Shown: positions 18,437-31,664 of the stretch, one piece after another
Layout: the number at the start of each line of letters is the position of its first letter
Position numbering within the stretch: position 1 is the first letter of the stretch
Made by a program: the position numbers and the translations under genes
The notes under the pieces: model-generated
The model's database searches: none
Seen by the model: only the letters and a program-made list of their open reading frames with translations
What the model was told of the DNA's origin: nothing
Source: Jiangella muralis
Lineage (GTDB): Bacteria > Actinomycetota > Actinomycetes > Jiangellales > Jiangellaceae
Direction: 5' to 3'
Assembly: GCF_001270745.1 (NCBI RefSeq)
Contig: NZ_LFXL01000041.1
Location: 1-64,000 of the forward strand
DNA length: 64,000 nt

Positions 18437-19542
18437 AGATCACCGGGTTCGAGCTGCGCCGGATCGCGATGCCGCTGGTGGCGCCGTTCCGGACGTCGTT
18501 CGGCGTCGAGACCGAGCGGGACGTGCTGCTGATCCGCGCCGCGACCCCCGACGGCGACGGCTGGGGCGAGTGCGTCGCGATGAGCGAGCCGCTGTACTCG
18601 CCGGAATACGCCGACGGCGCGGCCGACGTGGTCGAGCGGTTCCTCGCGCCGCGCCTGTTCGCCGCGGGCGACCTCGGGCCGCTGGACGTCGCGCGGCTGC
18701 TCGACCCCGTCCGCGGGCACCGGATGGCGAAGGCGGCGCTGGAGACGGCGGTGCTGGACGCGTGGCTGCGGGCGCGGGGCGAGTCGTTCGGGTCGTACCT
18801 CGGCGCCGTGCGTGACCGTGTGCCGGCCGGTGTCTCCGTCGGGATCATGGACTCGATTCCGGCCCTGCTCGACGCCGTCGCCGGGTATCTCGACCAGGGC
18901 TATCTGCGGATCAAGCTGAAGATCGAGCCCGGCTGGGACGTCGCGCCGGTTCGTGCCGTGAGGGAGCGGTTCGGTGACGACCTGCTGCTGCAGGTCGACG
19001 CGAACGCCGCCTACACGCTGGCCGACGCCCGGGTGCTGGCCGCGCTCGACGAGTTCGACCTGCTGCTGATCGAGCAGCCGCTGGCCGAGGACGACCTGCG
19101 CCAGCACGCCGCCCTGGCGCGGCTCATCGGCACCCCGATCTGCCTCGACGAGTCGATCGAGTCGGCCAAGGACGCCGCCGACGCGCTGCTGCTCGGCGCC
19201 TGCTCGATCATCAACGTCAAGCCCGGCCGGGTCGGCGGCTACCTGGAGGCGCGGCGCATCCACGACCTCGCGGTGGCGCACGGCGCGGCGGTCTGGTGCG
19301 GCGGCATGCTGGAGACCGGCCTCGGCCGCGCGGCCAACGTGGCGCTGGCCGCCCTGCCCGGCTTCACCCTCCCCGGCGACACGTCGGCGTCGGACCGCTA
19401 CTTCGCCCAGGACGTGACGTCGCCGTTCGTGCTGGACGACGGCCACGTGGCGGTGCCGTCCGGCCCCGGCCTCGGCGTCGAGCCCTTCCCCGACGTGCTC
19501 GCCTCCCTGACGACGTCGACCCGCTGGCTCCCGGCGCCCTGA
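18433..19542 (+). CDS. N-acylamino-acid racemase / o-succinylbenzoate synthase family enolase
   Basis: The 369-aa enolase-superfamily enzyme has a complete catalytic set at Lys161/Lys163 (KLK), Asp189, Glu214, Asp239 and Lys263. These are the same positions I recall for the Amycolatopsis N-acylamino-acid racemase. The family has dual activity: menaquinone synthesis (MenC) and racemisation of N-acyl amino acids. No other men gene is present, while a D-specific deacylase, an M20 hydrolase and an N-acetyltransferase are. Racemase activity in amino-acid turnover is therefore favoured. GTG at 18433 overlaps the previous stop. The gene ends the operon and its last 145 bp are overlapped by the convergent HNH gene. 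Confidence 0.9.
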   Translation: MKITGFELRRIAMPLVAPFRTSFGVETERDVLLIRAATPDGDGWGECVAMSEPLYSPEYADGAADVVERFLAPRLFAAGDLGPLDVARLLDPVRGHRMAKAALETAVLDAWLRARGESFGSYLGAVRDRVPAGVSVGIMDSIPALLDAVAGYLDQGYLRIKLKIEPGWDVAPVRAVRERFGDDLLLQVDANAAYTLADARVLAALDEFDLLLIEQPLAEDDLRQHAALARLIGTPICLDESIESAKDAADALLLGACSIINVKPGRVGGYLEARRIHDLAVAHGAAVWCGGMLETGLGRAANVALAALPGFTLPGDTSASDRYFAQDVTSPFVLDDGHVAVPSGPGLGVEPFPDVLASLTTSTRWLPAP

Positions 19543-21434
19543 CGTTCCGCCCGCCGGCCGGCACCTGGCGACGGGTGTCGCCGGCCGATCGGCTCGGCTG
19601 GTCTTCGGTACTGGTGGCCGGTGGGGCTGGTCCAGTGGGTGGCGCCGTCGGGTTGTCGGTGGACGGTCCAGCGACTGCGGTGTTTGAGCAGGTGGTGGGT
19701 GGTGCAGAGGGTGTGGCAGTTGGCTCGGCTGGTGGTGCCGCCGGCGGCGAACGGGACGATGTGGTCGATGTCGTTGCCGCGGGCCGGTTGGTGACAGCCG
19801 GGCGCCCGGCAGGTGCGGTCGCGGGCCACGATGAGGTCGGCCAGCGTCGTGGTCGGCCGGTATCTGCTGCGACCGAGGTCGAGGAGTTGGCCGGTCGCGG
19901 GGTCGGTGCGTAGCCAGGTCCAGACGTCGTCGGCGGCCAGCTGCCGGGCGATGTGAGCGGGGATGGGTCCGTACCCCTCGAGCTCGCCGGGTTCGTCGGT
20001 GAGGCCGACGAGCGTGCTGAACGGGACGGTGACCTGCACGCTCACCGGCCGTCGCCGCGGTCTGGTCCCAGCGGTGGCGGAGGTGGGTTCGTCGCCGCCG
20101 GGCCGAGTGCTGCCGGCCCGAGCGCGGCCGGGATCGCCAGACGGCGCGGCGGCCGCGGCGCGCCTCCTGGTCGCCGAGGCGTGCGCTGCCTGGTGGGTGC
20201 CGCTGCCGGTGCCGGCCGGGCCTGTGCCCACGGACCCGTCCGTGGCGCGGCCTGAGACCGCGGACTCATGCGCTGCCTGATCGGTACCGCCTCCGGTGCC
20301 GGCCGGACCTGTGCCCGCGGACCCGTCCGTCGCGCGGCCTGAGACCGCGGACCCGTGCGCTGCCTGATCGGTACCGCCTCCGGTGCCGGGCGGACCTGTG
20401 CCCGCGGACCCGTCCGTCGCGCGGCCTGAGACCGCGGACCCGTGCGCCGTCTGGCCGGTGCAGGCGCGGCCCGAGACCGCCGACCCGTCCGCGGCGCCGC
20501 CCACGGTGGCGCCGGCGTGTGCGGCGTGGGTCCCGGCGGACTCCGCACAGGCGGTCAGCGCGGCCCAACCCAGCTCGGCGAGGGCGTCGGCGCGACGCTG
20601 GTCACTGGTCCGGGCCGGCACGCCGAGCGCGGTGTCGGCCCGCTTCGCATCGGCGGCGGCGGCCTTCAGTGCAGTGTTCAGCGCGGTGGCGTCCTCGGCG
20701 GGCAGCAGCGCTTCGAGGAAGGCCATCCCATCCGACGCCGGCGACACCGCCACGTAGCGGCCGTCGCGGGCGAGCCGGTGCCGCTCGGCCATCTCGACCG
20801 GCGCCAGCTCATGCAACAGCCGCTTGATCAGCTTGCGCAGCGCCACGGCATCGAGCGTCGGCGCCTTCGGCAGCACCGCCGCCTCGACCCGGGCCCGCAC
20901 CTCAGGGTCCTGCCCACCCAGCTCGTCGGTGATCACCCGGGCGCGTCGCAGGTCGATCAGCCCGGCGGCCAGTGCGTGGCGCGTGTCGGGGAAGTCCTCG
21001 ACCAGTTGCAGCGAGTGCCCGACCTGGTTCTCGGCCTGGCGGGTGGTGAGCTGGCAACGGCCGGCGATCTCGACGGCGGTGTTGGTGACCGGGTTGACCG
21101 AGCGGGAGCCGGAGTCGTCGGGGCGCATCTCGGCCCGCGACGCCAACGCCGCCAGCACGCGGGCCTGGTTGGCGTCCACCCAGGCAGCCAACCGCGCCCA
21201 CCCGGCCGTCGCCTCCACCAGGTCGAAGCCGTCAGCGGCGTCGGGGTCGAACGCCGCCAGCACCGCCGCCAACTCCGGCCCGGTCGGGATCCGTTCGGCG
21301 TCGGCGGGCAGACCCCCGACAGGCCGGTCGGACGCCACCAGCTGCGGCGGCGCCGCCTGCCGGGACGGCGCGGGCCGCCCTGCCACCGGGTCGACACCCG
21401 GCGGCGCAGCAGTTGACAGCGCTTCTTCGAACAT
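19398..21434 (-). CDS. DUF222 / HNH endonuclease family protein (13E12-like)
   Basis: The 678-aa product belongs to the multicopy DUF222-HNH proteins of actinobacteria, thought to be selfish or mobile-like nucleases. The N-terminal DUF222 helical domain includes A-E-I-A-x-x-L-type segments and R-A-R-V-I. The C-terminal HNH centre has C-R-A-P-G-C, D-I-D-H-I-V-P and N-x-H-T-L-C-x-x-H-H at about residues 560-610. Between them lies a Gly/Ser/Thr/Ala linker made of 29-residue repeats. After the HNH domain the frame continues for about 65 low-complexity residues and overlaps the racemase gene, so an original stop may have been lost. ATG at 21434 has TAGAGT 7 nt upstream and no ribosome site, so it is probably leaderless. 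Confidence 0.88.
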   Translation of the reverse strand: MFEEALSTAAPPGVDPVAGRPAPSRQAAPPQLVASDRPVGGLPADAERIPTGPELAAVLAAFDPDAADGFDLVEATAGWARLAAWVDANQARVLAALASRAEMRPDDSGSRSVNPVTNTAVEIAGRCQLTTRQAENQVGHSLQLVEDFPDTRHALAAGLIDLRRARVITDELGGQDPEVRARVEAAVLPKAPTLDAVALRKLIKRLLHELAPVEMAERHRLARDGRYVAVSPASDGMAFLEALLPAEDATALNTALKAAAADAKRADTALGVPARTSDQRRADALAELGWAALTACAESAGTHAAHAGATVGGAADGSAVSGRACTGQTAHGSAVSGRATDGSAGTGPPGTGGGTDQAAHGSAVSGRATDGSAGTGPAGTGGGTDQAAHESAVSGRATDGSVGTGPAGTGSGTHQAAHASATRRRAAAAAPSGDPGRARAGSTRPGGDEPTSATAGTRPRRRPVSVQVTVPFSTLVGLTDEPGELEGYGPIPAHIARQLAADDVWTWLRTDPATGQLLDLGRSRYRPTTTLADLIVARDRTCRAPGCHQPARGNDIDHIVPFAAGGTTSRANCHTLCTTHHLLKHRSRWTVHRQPDGATHWTSPTGHQYRRPAEPIGRRHPSPGAGRRAERQGAGSQRVDVVREASTSGKGSTPRPGPDGTATWPSSSTNGDVTSWAK
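20160..20450 (-). repeat. 87-bp tandem repeats coding for the HNH linker
   Basis: Units begin at 20160, 20247 and 20334 with a partial fourth at 20421. The two central units are almost identical; the outer ones have diverged. 87 bp is 29 codons, so copy number can change without a frameshift. Confidence 0.85.
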
Positions 21435-21441
21435 GATGCCA

Positions 21442-21470
21442 ACTCTACTCGCCCCACCGATCAAGATCAA
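21442..21470 (-). promoter_or_regulatory. Promoter of the HNH gene
   Basis: On the minus strand TTGATC (21465-21470) and TAGAGT (21442-21447) are 17 bp apart. The -10 lies 7 nt before the ATG, so transcription should start at or next to the start codon. Confidence 0.65.
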
Positions 21471-21531
21471 CTCGACGATCGGCGGCACTGCGGCTGTTCG
21501 TCAGAAGCAACCAACGGAACCGCGCGGATTG

Positions 21532-21548
21532 TAGAGTTCGACGAACTC
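21532..21548 (+). promoter_or_regulatory. -10 box and palindromic operator before the PucR gene
   Basis: TAGAGT (21532-21537) overlaps GAGTTCG-A-CGAACTC (21534-21548), a perfect 7+1+7 palindrome about 40 bp before the regulator start. A repressor or autoregulator bound here would cover the -10. Confidence 0.5.
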
Positions 21549-21588
21549 CTGCCGGTCGTTCGCGTGTTTGGCTTCAGAGGTGTTGCGC

Positions 21589-23211
21589 ATGACCCTGCGA
21601 CCGAGGGCCACGCTCGGCCGTGTCCTCGACGATCTCGGATCGACGCTGCTCGAGGTGGTGGCCGGGCGGGTCGAGCCGGGCCGGTCGGTGGGCGGGGTGG
21701 TGATCCACGACCCGCTGGACCCGCCGTCGATGCCGGCTGACGCGCTGGTGCTGGGGGTGGGGCTGGCGTCGTCGGACGAGATCGCGGACGTCGTGCGGGC
21801 GGTCGCCGCCGAGGGGGCGGTCGGGCTGGTGGTGCGGGTCCCGGTCGACATCGACGAGGACGTGCGTCGGGCGGTCGCGGACGAAGGGCTGGCGCTGTTC
21901 GGCCTGACCCGCGGCGCCTCGTGGGCGCAGGTCGCGGCCCTGCTGCGCAGCCTGCTGGCGCTGGACGACCTCGGCGGCGTCGACGACCAGACGCTGGCCG
22001 GCGCCGGAGCAGGCGACCTGTTCGCACTGGCCGGCGCGGTGTCGGCGCTGCTGGACGCGCCGCTGACGATCGAGGACCTGAATTCCCGGGTGATCGCGTT
22101 CTCCGCCGACCAGGACCGCGCCGACGAGGGCCGCAAGGAGACCGTGCTCGGCCGCCAGGTGCCCGAACGCTACCTGCGCGAGCTGGAGCGGCAGGGCGCC
22201 TTCCGCGCGCTGTACGCGTCCGACCGGCCGGTGTACCTGCCGGAGATCGAGGGCACCGGGCTGCCGCGGGTGGCGATCCGGGTGCGTGCGGGCGACGAGA
22301 TCCTGGGCTCCATGTGGGCGGCGGTGAAGGAGCCGCTGAGCGCCGAGCGCGAGCAGGCCTTCGTCGACGCGGCGAAGCTGGTCGCGCTGCACATGCTGCG
22401 GCACCGCGCGGGGGCGGACGTCGAGCGGCGGCTGCGGGCGGAGCTGGTCGCGACGGTGGTCGAGGGCGGCCCGGCGGCCGGTGACGCCGCCAGCCGGCTG
22501 GGCCTGGCCGGCGGACCCGCCTGCGTGCTGGCGCTGGCCGTGCCCGGCGAGGCCGAGCCGTCCTCCGTCGAGGCCGACCTGCAGCGGGTCGCGGGCGCGT
22601 TCGCGCTGCACCTGGCCGCCGTGCACCCGCGGTCGGCGGTGGCGCTGGTCGGCGGCGTCGTCTACGGCGTCATCCCGCTGGCCGGCGACGGACCGGACGC
22701 GGACCTGCGGGCGGTCGCCGTCGCCGAGGAGTTCCTCAGCCGCATCGGTGCCCGCAGCCGCGTCGTCGTCGGCATCGGCGGGGTCGCGGCCGGGCCGGCC
22801 GGGCTGCCGCAGTCGCGCGCCGACGCCGACCGCGCGGTCCGGGTGCTGCGGACCCGGCCGGCCGGCGCCCGCGTCGCCCGGCTCACGGACGTGCAGATCT
22901 CCGCGTTCCTGCTGGAGCTGGGCAGCGCGATGGCGGCCGAGCAACGGGTCCCGTCCGGCCCGGTGGCCCGGCTGGCCGCCTACGACCGCCGGCACCGGGC
23001 GCAGATGGTCCCCACGCTGCGCGCCTGGCTGGACGCGTTCGGCGACGTGACGGCGGCCGCGGCGGCCACGCACGTGCACGTCAACACGTTCCGGTACCGG
23101 CTGCGGCGGGTCGGCGAGATCGGCGGGCTGGACCTCGCCGACCCCGACGCGCGGTTCGCGGCCATGCTCGAATTGCGGCTGCGCACGATGGTTGATCACC
23201 CCACGGCCTGA
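21589..23211 (+). CDS. PucR/CdaR family transcriptional regulator
   Basis: The 540-aa regulator ends in the PucR-type helix-turn-helix (V-H-V-N-T-F-R-Y-R-L-R-R, about residues 498-509). The N-terminus (L-R-P-R-A-T-L-G-R-V-L-D-D-L-G) is the PucR sensor type. The middle part (about 145-290) is GAF-like and is followed by a GGDEF-like fold region. ATG at 21589 is preceded by GAGG at 21577-21580; a TTG at 21568 is in frame but less likely. It is divergent from the HNH gene. Such regulators respond to purines, amino acids or related catabolites; the target genes cannot be told from the sequence, but the palindrome at its own promoter suggests autoregulation. Confidence 0.88.
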   Translation: MTLRPRATLGRVLDDLGSTLLEVVAGRVEPGRSVGGVVIHDPLDPPSMPADALVLGVGLASSDEIADVVRAVAAEGAVGLVVRVPVDIDEDVRRAVADEGLALFGLTRGASWAQVAALLRSLLALDDLGGVDDQTLAGAGAGDLFALAGAVSALLDAPLTIEDLNSRVIAFSADQDRADEGRKETVLGRQVPERYLRELERQGAFRALYASDRPVYLPEIEGTGLPRVAIRVRAGDEILGSMWAAVKEPLSAEREQAFVDAAKLVALHMLRHRAGADVERRLRAELVATVVEGGPAAGDAASRLGLAGGPACVLALAVPGEAEPSSVEADLQRVAGAFALHLAAVHPRSAVALVGGVVYGVIPLAGDGPDADLRAVAVAEEFLSRIGARSRVVVGIGGVAAGPAGLPQSRADADRAVRVLRTRPAGARVARLTDVQISAFLLELGSAMAAEQRVPSGPVARLAAYDRRHRAQMVPTLRAWLDAFGDVTAAAAATHVHVNTFRYRLRRVGEIGGLDLADPDARFAAMLELRLRTMVDHPTA

Positions 23212-23220
23212 CCGTAGGGT
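23192..23220 (+). promoter_or_regulatory. Promoter of the metallophosphoesterase gene
   Basis: TTGATC (23192-23197), 17 bp, TAGGGT (23215-23220), then 8 nt to ATG 23229. The -35 is inside the end of the PucR gene. It is the same -35 and spacing as the HNH promoter. Confidence 0.65.
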
Positions 23221-23228
23221 GACCAACC

Positions 23229-27305
<4,077 letters not shown>

Positions 27306-27364
27306 ACGATCCCGCCGTGGTGACGAACGCCATGGTCCGTACGCTCTCCGGCCACCGCGCGCAG

Positions 27365-27370
27365 TAGAAT
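27365..27370 (+). promoter_or_regulatory. -10 box of valS, leaderless arrangement
   Basis: TAGAAT ends 8 nt before the GTG start at 27379. There is no Shine-Dalgarno sequence in the gap and no clear -35. No T-box-like leader is visible. Confidence 0.5.
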
Positions 27371-27378
27371 TCCGCGGC

Positions 27379-29985
27379 GTGACCGAGTCCACTCTTCCCG
27401 AGCCCACCCTGCCGTCCGTCTACGACCCGGCGGCGGTAGAGGCGCCGCTCTACGAGGGCTGGGTCGAGCGCGGCTATTTCGAGGCCGACGAGAAGAGCGA
27501 CAAGCCCCCGTACTGCATCGTCATCCCGCCGCCGAACGTCACCGGGTCGCTGCACCTGGGGCATGCGTTCGAGCACACGCTGATCGACGCGCTGGTGCGG
27601 CGGCGGCGCATGCAGGGCTACGAGGCGCTGTGGATGCCGGGCATGGATCACGCCGGCATCGCCACCCAGAACGTCGTCGAGCGCGAGCTGGCCAAGACCG
27701 GCACGTCCCGCCACGATCTCGGCCGCGAGGCGTTCGTCGAGAAGGTATGGGAGTGGAAGGCCGAGTCCGGCGGCCGCATCCTCGCGCAGATGCGCCGGCT
27801 CGGCGACGGCGTCGCCTGGAGCCGCGAGCGGTTCACCATGGACGACGGCCTGTCCCGCGCCGTGCAGACCATCTTCAAGCGGCTCTACGACGACGAGCTG
27901 ATCTACCGCGCCGAGCGCATCATCAACTGGTGCGTGCGCTGCCACACCGCGCTGTCCGACATCGAGGTCGAGCACAGCGACGACGACGGCGAGCTGGTCT
28001 CGATCCGCTACAGCGACGACGTCGTGGTGGCCACCACGCGCGCCGAGACGATGCTCGGCGACACCGCCGTGGCCGTGCACCCCGACGACGAGCGCTACAA
28101 GCACCTCATCGGCACCGAGATCGAGCTGCCGTTGACCGGGCGGCGCATCCCGATCGTCGGCGACCCGCACGTCGACCCGTCGTTCGGCACCGGCATGGTC
28201 AAGGTGACGCCGGCGCACGACCCCAACGACTTCGAGATCGGCCGGCGGCACGACCTCCCGATGCTCACCATCATGGACGAGCAGGGCGTCATCACCGCGC
28301 ACGGCCCGTTCCAGGGGCTGGACCGCTTCGAGGCCCGTCCGGCGGTCGTCGCCGCGCTGCGCGCCGAGGGCCGCATCGTCGCGGAGAAGCGGCCGTACGT
28401 GCACGCGGTCGGGCACTGCTCGCGCTGCAAGACCGTCGTCGAGCCGCGGCTGTCGCTGCAGTGGTGGGTCAAGGTCGAGCCGCTGGCCAAGGCGTCCGGC
28501 GACGCGGTGCGCGACGGCCGGGTGGCCATCCACCCGAAGTCCATGGAGTCGCGCTGGTTCGGCTGGGTCGACGACATGCACGACTGGTGCATCTCGCGGC
28601 AGCTGTGGTGGGGCCACCGCATCCCGGTCTGGTACGGGCCGGACGGCGAGGTGGTGTGCGTCGGTCCCGACGACGACGCCCCGACCGGTGAGGGCTGGGT
28701 GCAGGACGAGGACGTGCTCGACACCTGGTTCTCGTCGGCGCTGTGGCCGTTCTCGACGCTCGGCTGGCCCGACGAGACCCCGGCGCTGGAGAAGTTCTAC
28801 CCGAACCAGGTGCTGGTCACCGGCTACGACATTCTGTTCTTCTGGGTGGCCCGGATGATGATGTTCGGGCTCTACGCGCACGCCGACGCCGGCCCCGAGA
28901 AGGCGATCCCCTTCCACACCATCGCGCTGCACGGCATGGTCCGCGACGAGCGCGGCAAGAAGATGTCGAAGTCGTTCGGCAACGCCGTCGACCCGCTGGA
29001 CTGGATGGACGCCTACGGGTCCGACGCGCTGCGGTTCACGCTCGCGCGCGGCGCCAACCCCGGCGCCGACGTCCCCATCGGCGAGGACTGGGTCCAGGCG
29101 TCGCGCAACTTCTGCAACAAGCTGTGGAACGCCACCCGGTTCGCGCTGATGAGCGGCGCCCGCGTGGGCGAGCTGCCGCCGTCCGAGGAACTGACGTCGG
29201 CCGACCGGTGGATCCTGTCGCGGCTCAACACCGTCCTCGCCGAGGTCGACGCCCAGTTCGAGGACTACCAGTTCGCCAAGCTCAGCGACACCCTCTACCA
29301 CTTCGCCTGGGACGAGTTCTGCGACTGGTACGTCGAGCTGGCGAAGACCCAGCTGGGCGGCGCCGCGGCCGAGAACACCCGGCTGGTGCTCGGGCACGTC
29401 CTCGACCGTCTGCTGCGGGTGCTGCACCCCGTGACGCCGTTCGTCACCGAGACGCTGTGGACGACGCTGACCGGCCAGGAGTCGCTGGTGATCGCCGACT
29501 GGCCGCAGCCGGACGCGTCCCGCCACGACGCCGCCGCCGAGGCCACCGTCGCCGAGCTGCAGCGGCTGGTCACCGAGGTGCGCCGGTTCCGCAGCGACCA
29601 GGGGCTCAAGCCCGGCCAGAAGGTGCCGGCCCGGGTCGCCGGCGGCGCGGCCGAGCACGAGGCCGCGTTCCGGTCGCTGACCCGCCTCACCGCGCCGGAG
29701 GACGGCTTCGCCGCCACCGCGCAGGTCGTGGTCGGCGCCGTCACCGTCGAGCTGGACCTCTCCGGCGCCGTCGACGTCGAGGCCGAGCGCAAGCGCCTGA
29801 GCAAGGACCTCGCGAACGAGCGCAAGACGCTGGAGCAGGCGCTGCGCAAGCTCGGCAACGAGCAGTTCCTGGCCAAGGCGCCGGAGTCCGAGGTCGACAA
29901 GGTCCGCGGCCGGCGCAGCGCCGCCGAGGCCGAGATCGCCCGGCTCGAGGCGCAGCTGGCCGGCCTGCCGCAGGGCACGCCGTGA
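27379..29985 (+). CDS. valS: Valine--tRNA ligase
   Basis: The 868-aa class I synthetase charges tRNA-Val. The HIGH motif appears as G-S-L-H-L-G-H-A (about 56-63) and the KMSKS motif is intact as K-K-M-S-K-S-F (about residues 532-538). The editing domain lies between about 190 and 330, and a coiled-coil C-terminal arm with many E/R/K residues (about 800-868) is typical of ValRS. It is translationally coupled to folC by a GTGA overlap. This is a core gene; in Streptomyces it is close to clpX. Confidence 0.97.
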   Translation: MTESTLPEPTLPSVYDPAAVEAPLYEGWVERGYFEADEKSDKPPYCIVIPPPNVTGSLHLGHAFEHTLIDALVRRRRMQGYEALWMPGMDHAGIATQNVVERELAKTGTSRHDLGREAFVEKVWEWKAESGGRILAQMRRLGDGVAWSRERFTMDDGLSRAVQTIFKRLYDDELIYRAERIINWCVRCHTALSDIEVEHSDDDGELVSIRYSDDVVVATTRAETMLGDTAVAVHPDDERYKHLIGTEIELPLTGRRIPIVGDPHVDPSFGTGMVKVTPAHDPNDFEIGRRHDLPMLTIMDEQGVITAHGPFQGLDRFEARPAVVAALRAEGRIVAEKRPYVHAVGHCSRCKTVVEPRLSLQWWVKVEPLAKASGDAVRDGRVAIHPKSMESRWFGWVDDMHDWCISRQLWWGHRIPVWYGPDGEVVCVGPDDDAPTGEGWVQDEDVLDTWFSSALWPFSTLGWPDETPALEKFYPNQVLVTGYDILFFWVARMMMFGLYAHADAGPEKAIPFHTIALHGMVRDERGKKMSKSFGNAVDPLDWMDAYGSDALRFTLARGANPGADVPIGEDWVQASRNFCNKLWNATRFALMSGARVGELPPSEELTSADRWILSRLNTVLAEVDAQFEDYQFAKLSDTLYHFAWDEFCDWYVELAKTQLGGAAAENTRLVLGHVLDRLLRVLHPVTPFVTETLWTTLTGQESLVIADWPQPDASRHDAAAEATVAELQRLVTEVRRFRSDQGLKPGQKVPARVAGGAAEHEAAFRSLTRLTAPEDGFAATAQVVVGAVTVELDLSGAVDVEAERKRLSKDLANERKTLEQALRKLGNEQFLAKAPESEVDKVRGRRSAAEAEIARLEAQLAGLPQGTP

Positions 29986-31313
29986 CCGACGACGTCCTCG
30001 CCGGCATCGAGGCGGAGCTACTGGCCCGGCGGCCGGAGTCGCGGGTCGAGCCGTCGCTGGAGCGCATCCGCGACCTCGTCGACCTCCTCGGCAACCCGCA
30101 GCGTGCCTACCCCGTCCTGCACATCGGCGGCACCAACGGCAAGACGTCGACGGCGCGCATGGCCGACGCGCTGCTGCGCGAGCTGAACCTGCGCACCGGC
30201 CGCTACACCAGCCCGCACCTGCAGTCGGTCACCGAGCGCATCGTCATCGACGGCGAGCCGGTCACGCCGCAGCGCTTCGCCACCACGTACGACGAGATCA
30301 AGCCGTACCTCGACCTCGTCGACTCCAAGCACGACGTCGCGCTGGGCTACTTCGAGGTGCTGACGGCGCTGGCCTACGCCGCGTTCGCCGACACCCCGGT
30401 CGAGGCCGCCGTCGTCGAGGTCGGCATGGGCGGCGCGTGGGACGCCACCAACGTGGCCGACGGCCGGGTCTCGGTCGTCACGCCCATCGCCATCGACCAC
30501 GTCGACTACCTCGGCGACACCATCGAGGAGATCGCCACCGAGAAGGCCGGCATCATCAAGCCCGGCGGCTACGCGATCCTCGGCCCGCAGACCGCCACCG
30601 CCGCGCAGATCCTGCTGGCCCGCGTCGCCGAGACCGGCGCCACGGTGGCCCGGCAGGGCCTGGAGTTCGGCCTGCGCAGCCGCGAGCTGGCCGTCGGCGG
30701 GCAGCTCATCGGGCTGCAGGGGTTGACCGGCCCGTACGACGAGATCTTCCTGCCGCTGCACGGCGAGTACCAGGCGCACAACGCGGCGGCCGCGCTGGCC
30801 GCCGTCGAGGCGTTCGTCGGGGGCGGCCGCGAGCCGCTCGACGCCGACCTCGTCCGGGCCGCGTTCGCCCGGGTCACCTCGCCCGGACGGCTCGAGGCGC
30901 TGCGCCGTGGCCCCGTCGTCCTCGCCGACGCCGCGCACAACCCGGCCGGCGCGGCGGCGCTCGCGGCGGCGCTCACCGAGGAGTTCGCCGGCACCGCGCT
31001 GGTCGCCGTCGTCGCCGCCATGGCCGACAAGGACGTCGAGGGCATCCTCACCGAGCTGGAGCCGGCGGTCGAGGCGGTCGTCGTCACGGAGAACTCGTCG
31101 CCGCGCACCATGCCGGTCGACCAGCTGGCCAACATCGCCGTCGACGTGTTCGGCCAGGACCGCGTCCACCAGGCGGTGCCGCTGCCCGAGGCGGTCGACG
31201 CCGGGCTGCGGCTGGCCGAGCGAGAAGAGTCGCTGGGCGGCTACGGCGTCGTCGTCACCGGCTCGGTCGTGACGGCCGGCGACGCGCGAGTGGCGTTCGG
31301 GGCGGCGTCGTGA
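29982..31313 (+). CDS. folC: Bifunctional folylpolyglutamate synthase / dihydrofolate synthase
   Basis: The 443-aa Mur-ligase-type enzyme adds glutamate to dihydropteroate and to folates. The P-loop is [10 protein letters not shown] at about 47-56. The folate-synthase signature is G-x-G-G-x-x-D-A-T-N-V (here [10 protein letters not shown]), and [14 protein letters not shown]-x-E-K-A-G-I-I-K follows. The C-terminal domain contains D-A-A-H-N-P-A-G. The start overlaps valS and the stop overlaps the DUF4233 gene, each by 4 nt. Confidence 0.96.
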   Translation: MTDDVLAGIEAELLARRPESRVEPSLERIRDLVDLLGNPQRAYPVLHIGGTNGKTSTARMADALLRELNLRTGRYTSPHLQSVTERIVIDGEPVTPQRFATTYDEIKPYLDLVDSKHDVALGYFEVLTALAYAAFADTPVEAAVVEVGMGGAWDATNVADGRVSVVTPIAIDHVDYLGDTIEEIATEKAGIIKPGGYAILGPQTATAAQILLARVAETGATVARQGLEFGLRSRELAVGGQLIGLQGLTGPYDEIFLPLHGEYQAHNAAAALAAVEAFVGGGREPLDADLVRAAFARVTSPGRLEALRRGPVVLADAAHNPAGAAALAAALTEEFAGTALVAVVAAMADKDVEGILTELEPAVEAVVVTENSSPRTMPVDQLANIAVDVFGQDRVHQAVPLPEAVDAGLRLAEREESLGGYGVVVTGSVVTAGDARVAFGAAS

Positions 31314-31654
31314 ACCGCATCGCCGCCGCCATCCTGTCGACACAGGTGATCGTCGTGCTGCTGGCGGTCCCGGTCGCCATCAACATCGCCGACGTCGGCC
31401 GAGGTGCGGCCTGGCTGGCCGGCGGCGGCATCGCGCTGATGTGCGTGCTCGGCGCGGCGATGGTGCGCCGCGGGCGGCCCGGCTACGTGCTCGGGACAGC
31501 GGCCCAGGTGTGTTCGGTGGCGACCGGCTTCGTCGTGCCGGCGATGCTCATCCTGGGCGGCATCTTCGCGCTGCTGTGGTTCGTCCTGCTGCGCATCGGC
31601 CCGCAGGTCGAGCGGGAGAAGGCGGCGCGCGAGGCGCAGCAGGACGGCGGCTGA
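31310..31654 (+). CDS. DUF4233 membrane protein
   Basis: The 114-aa protein has four hydrophobic segments (about 4-25, 32-48, 58-80 and 80-93) and a charged C-terminal tail (E-R-E-K-A-A-R-E-A-Q-Q). A small DUF4233 gene directly after folC is a constant feature of actinobacteria. Function unknown. GTG at 31310 overlaps the folC stop. It converges with ndk, with only 10 bp between them. Confidence 0.88.
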   Translation: MNRIAAAILSTQVIVVLLAVPVAINIADVGRGAAWLAGGGIALMCVLGAAMVRRGRPGYVLGTAAQVCSVATGFVVPAMLILGGIFALLWFVLLRIGPQVEREKAAREAQQDGG

Positions 31655-31664
31655 ACCCGCCGGG

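Noticed and set aside
18433-19542. MenC of a menaquinone operon
   Set aside because: The enzyme family can do this, but no men gene is in the window and the neighbours handle peptides and N-acyl amino acids. It is kept only as an alternative.
20160-20450. CRISPR array
   Set aside because: The 87-bp units are directly adjacent without spacers and keep a coding frame of the HNH protein.
19398-21434. Homing endonuclease in an intron or intein
   Set aside because: No split host gene or splice-junction motif flanks it. The domain order is that of free-standing DUF222-HNH proteins.
27306-27378. T-box leader for valS
   Set aside because: The gap is only 73 bp, has no T-box motif or specifier stem, and the -10 box lies 8 nt from the start codon.
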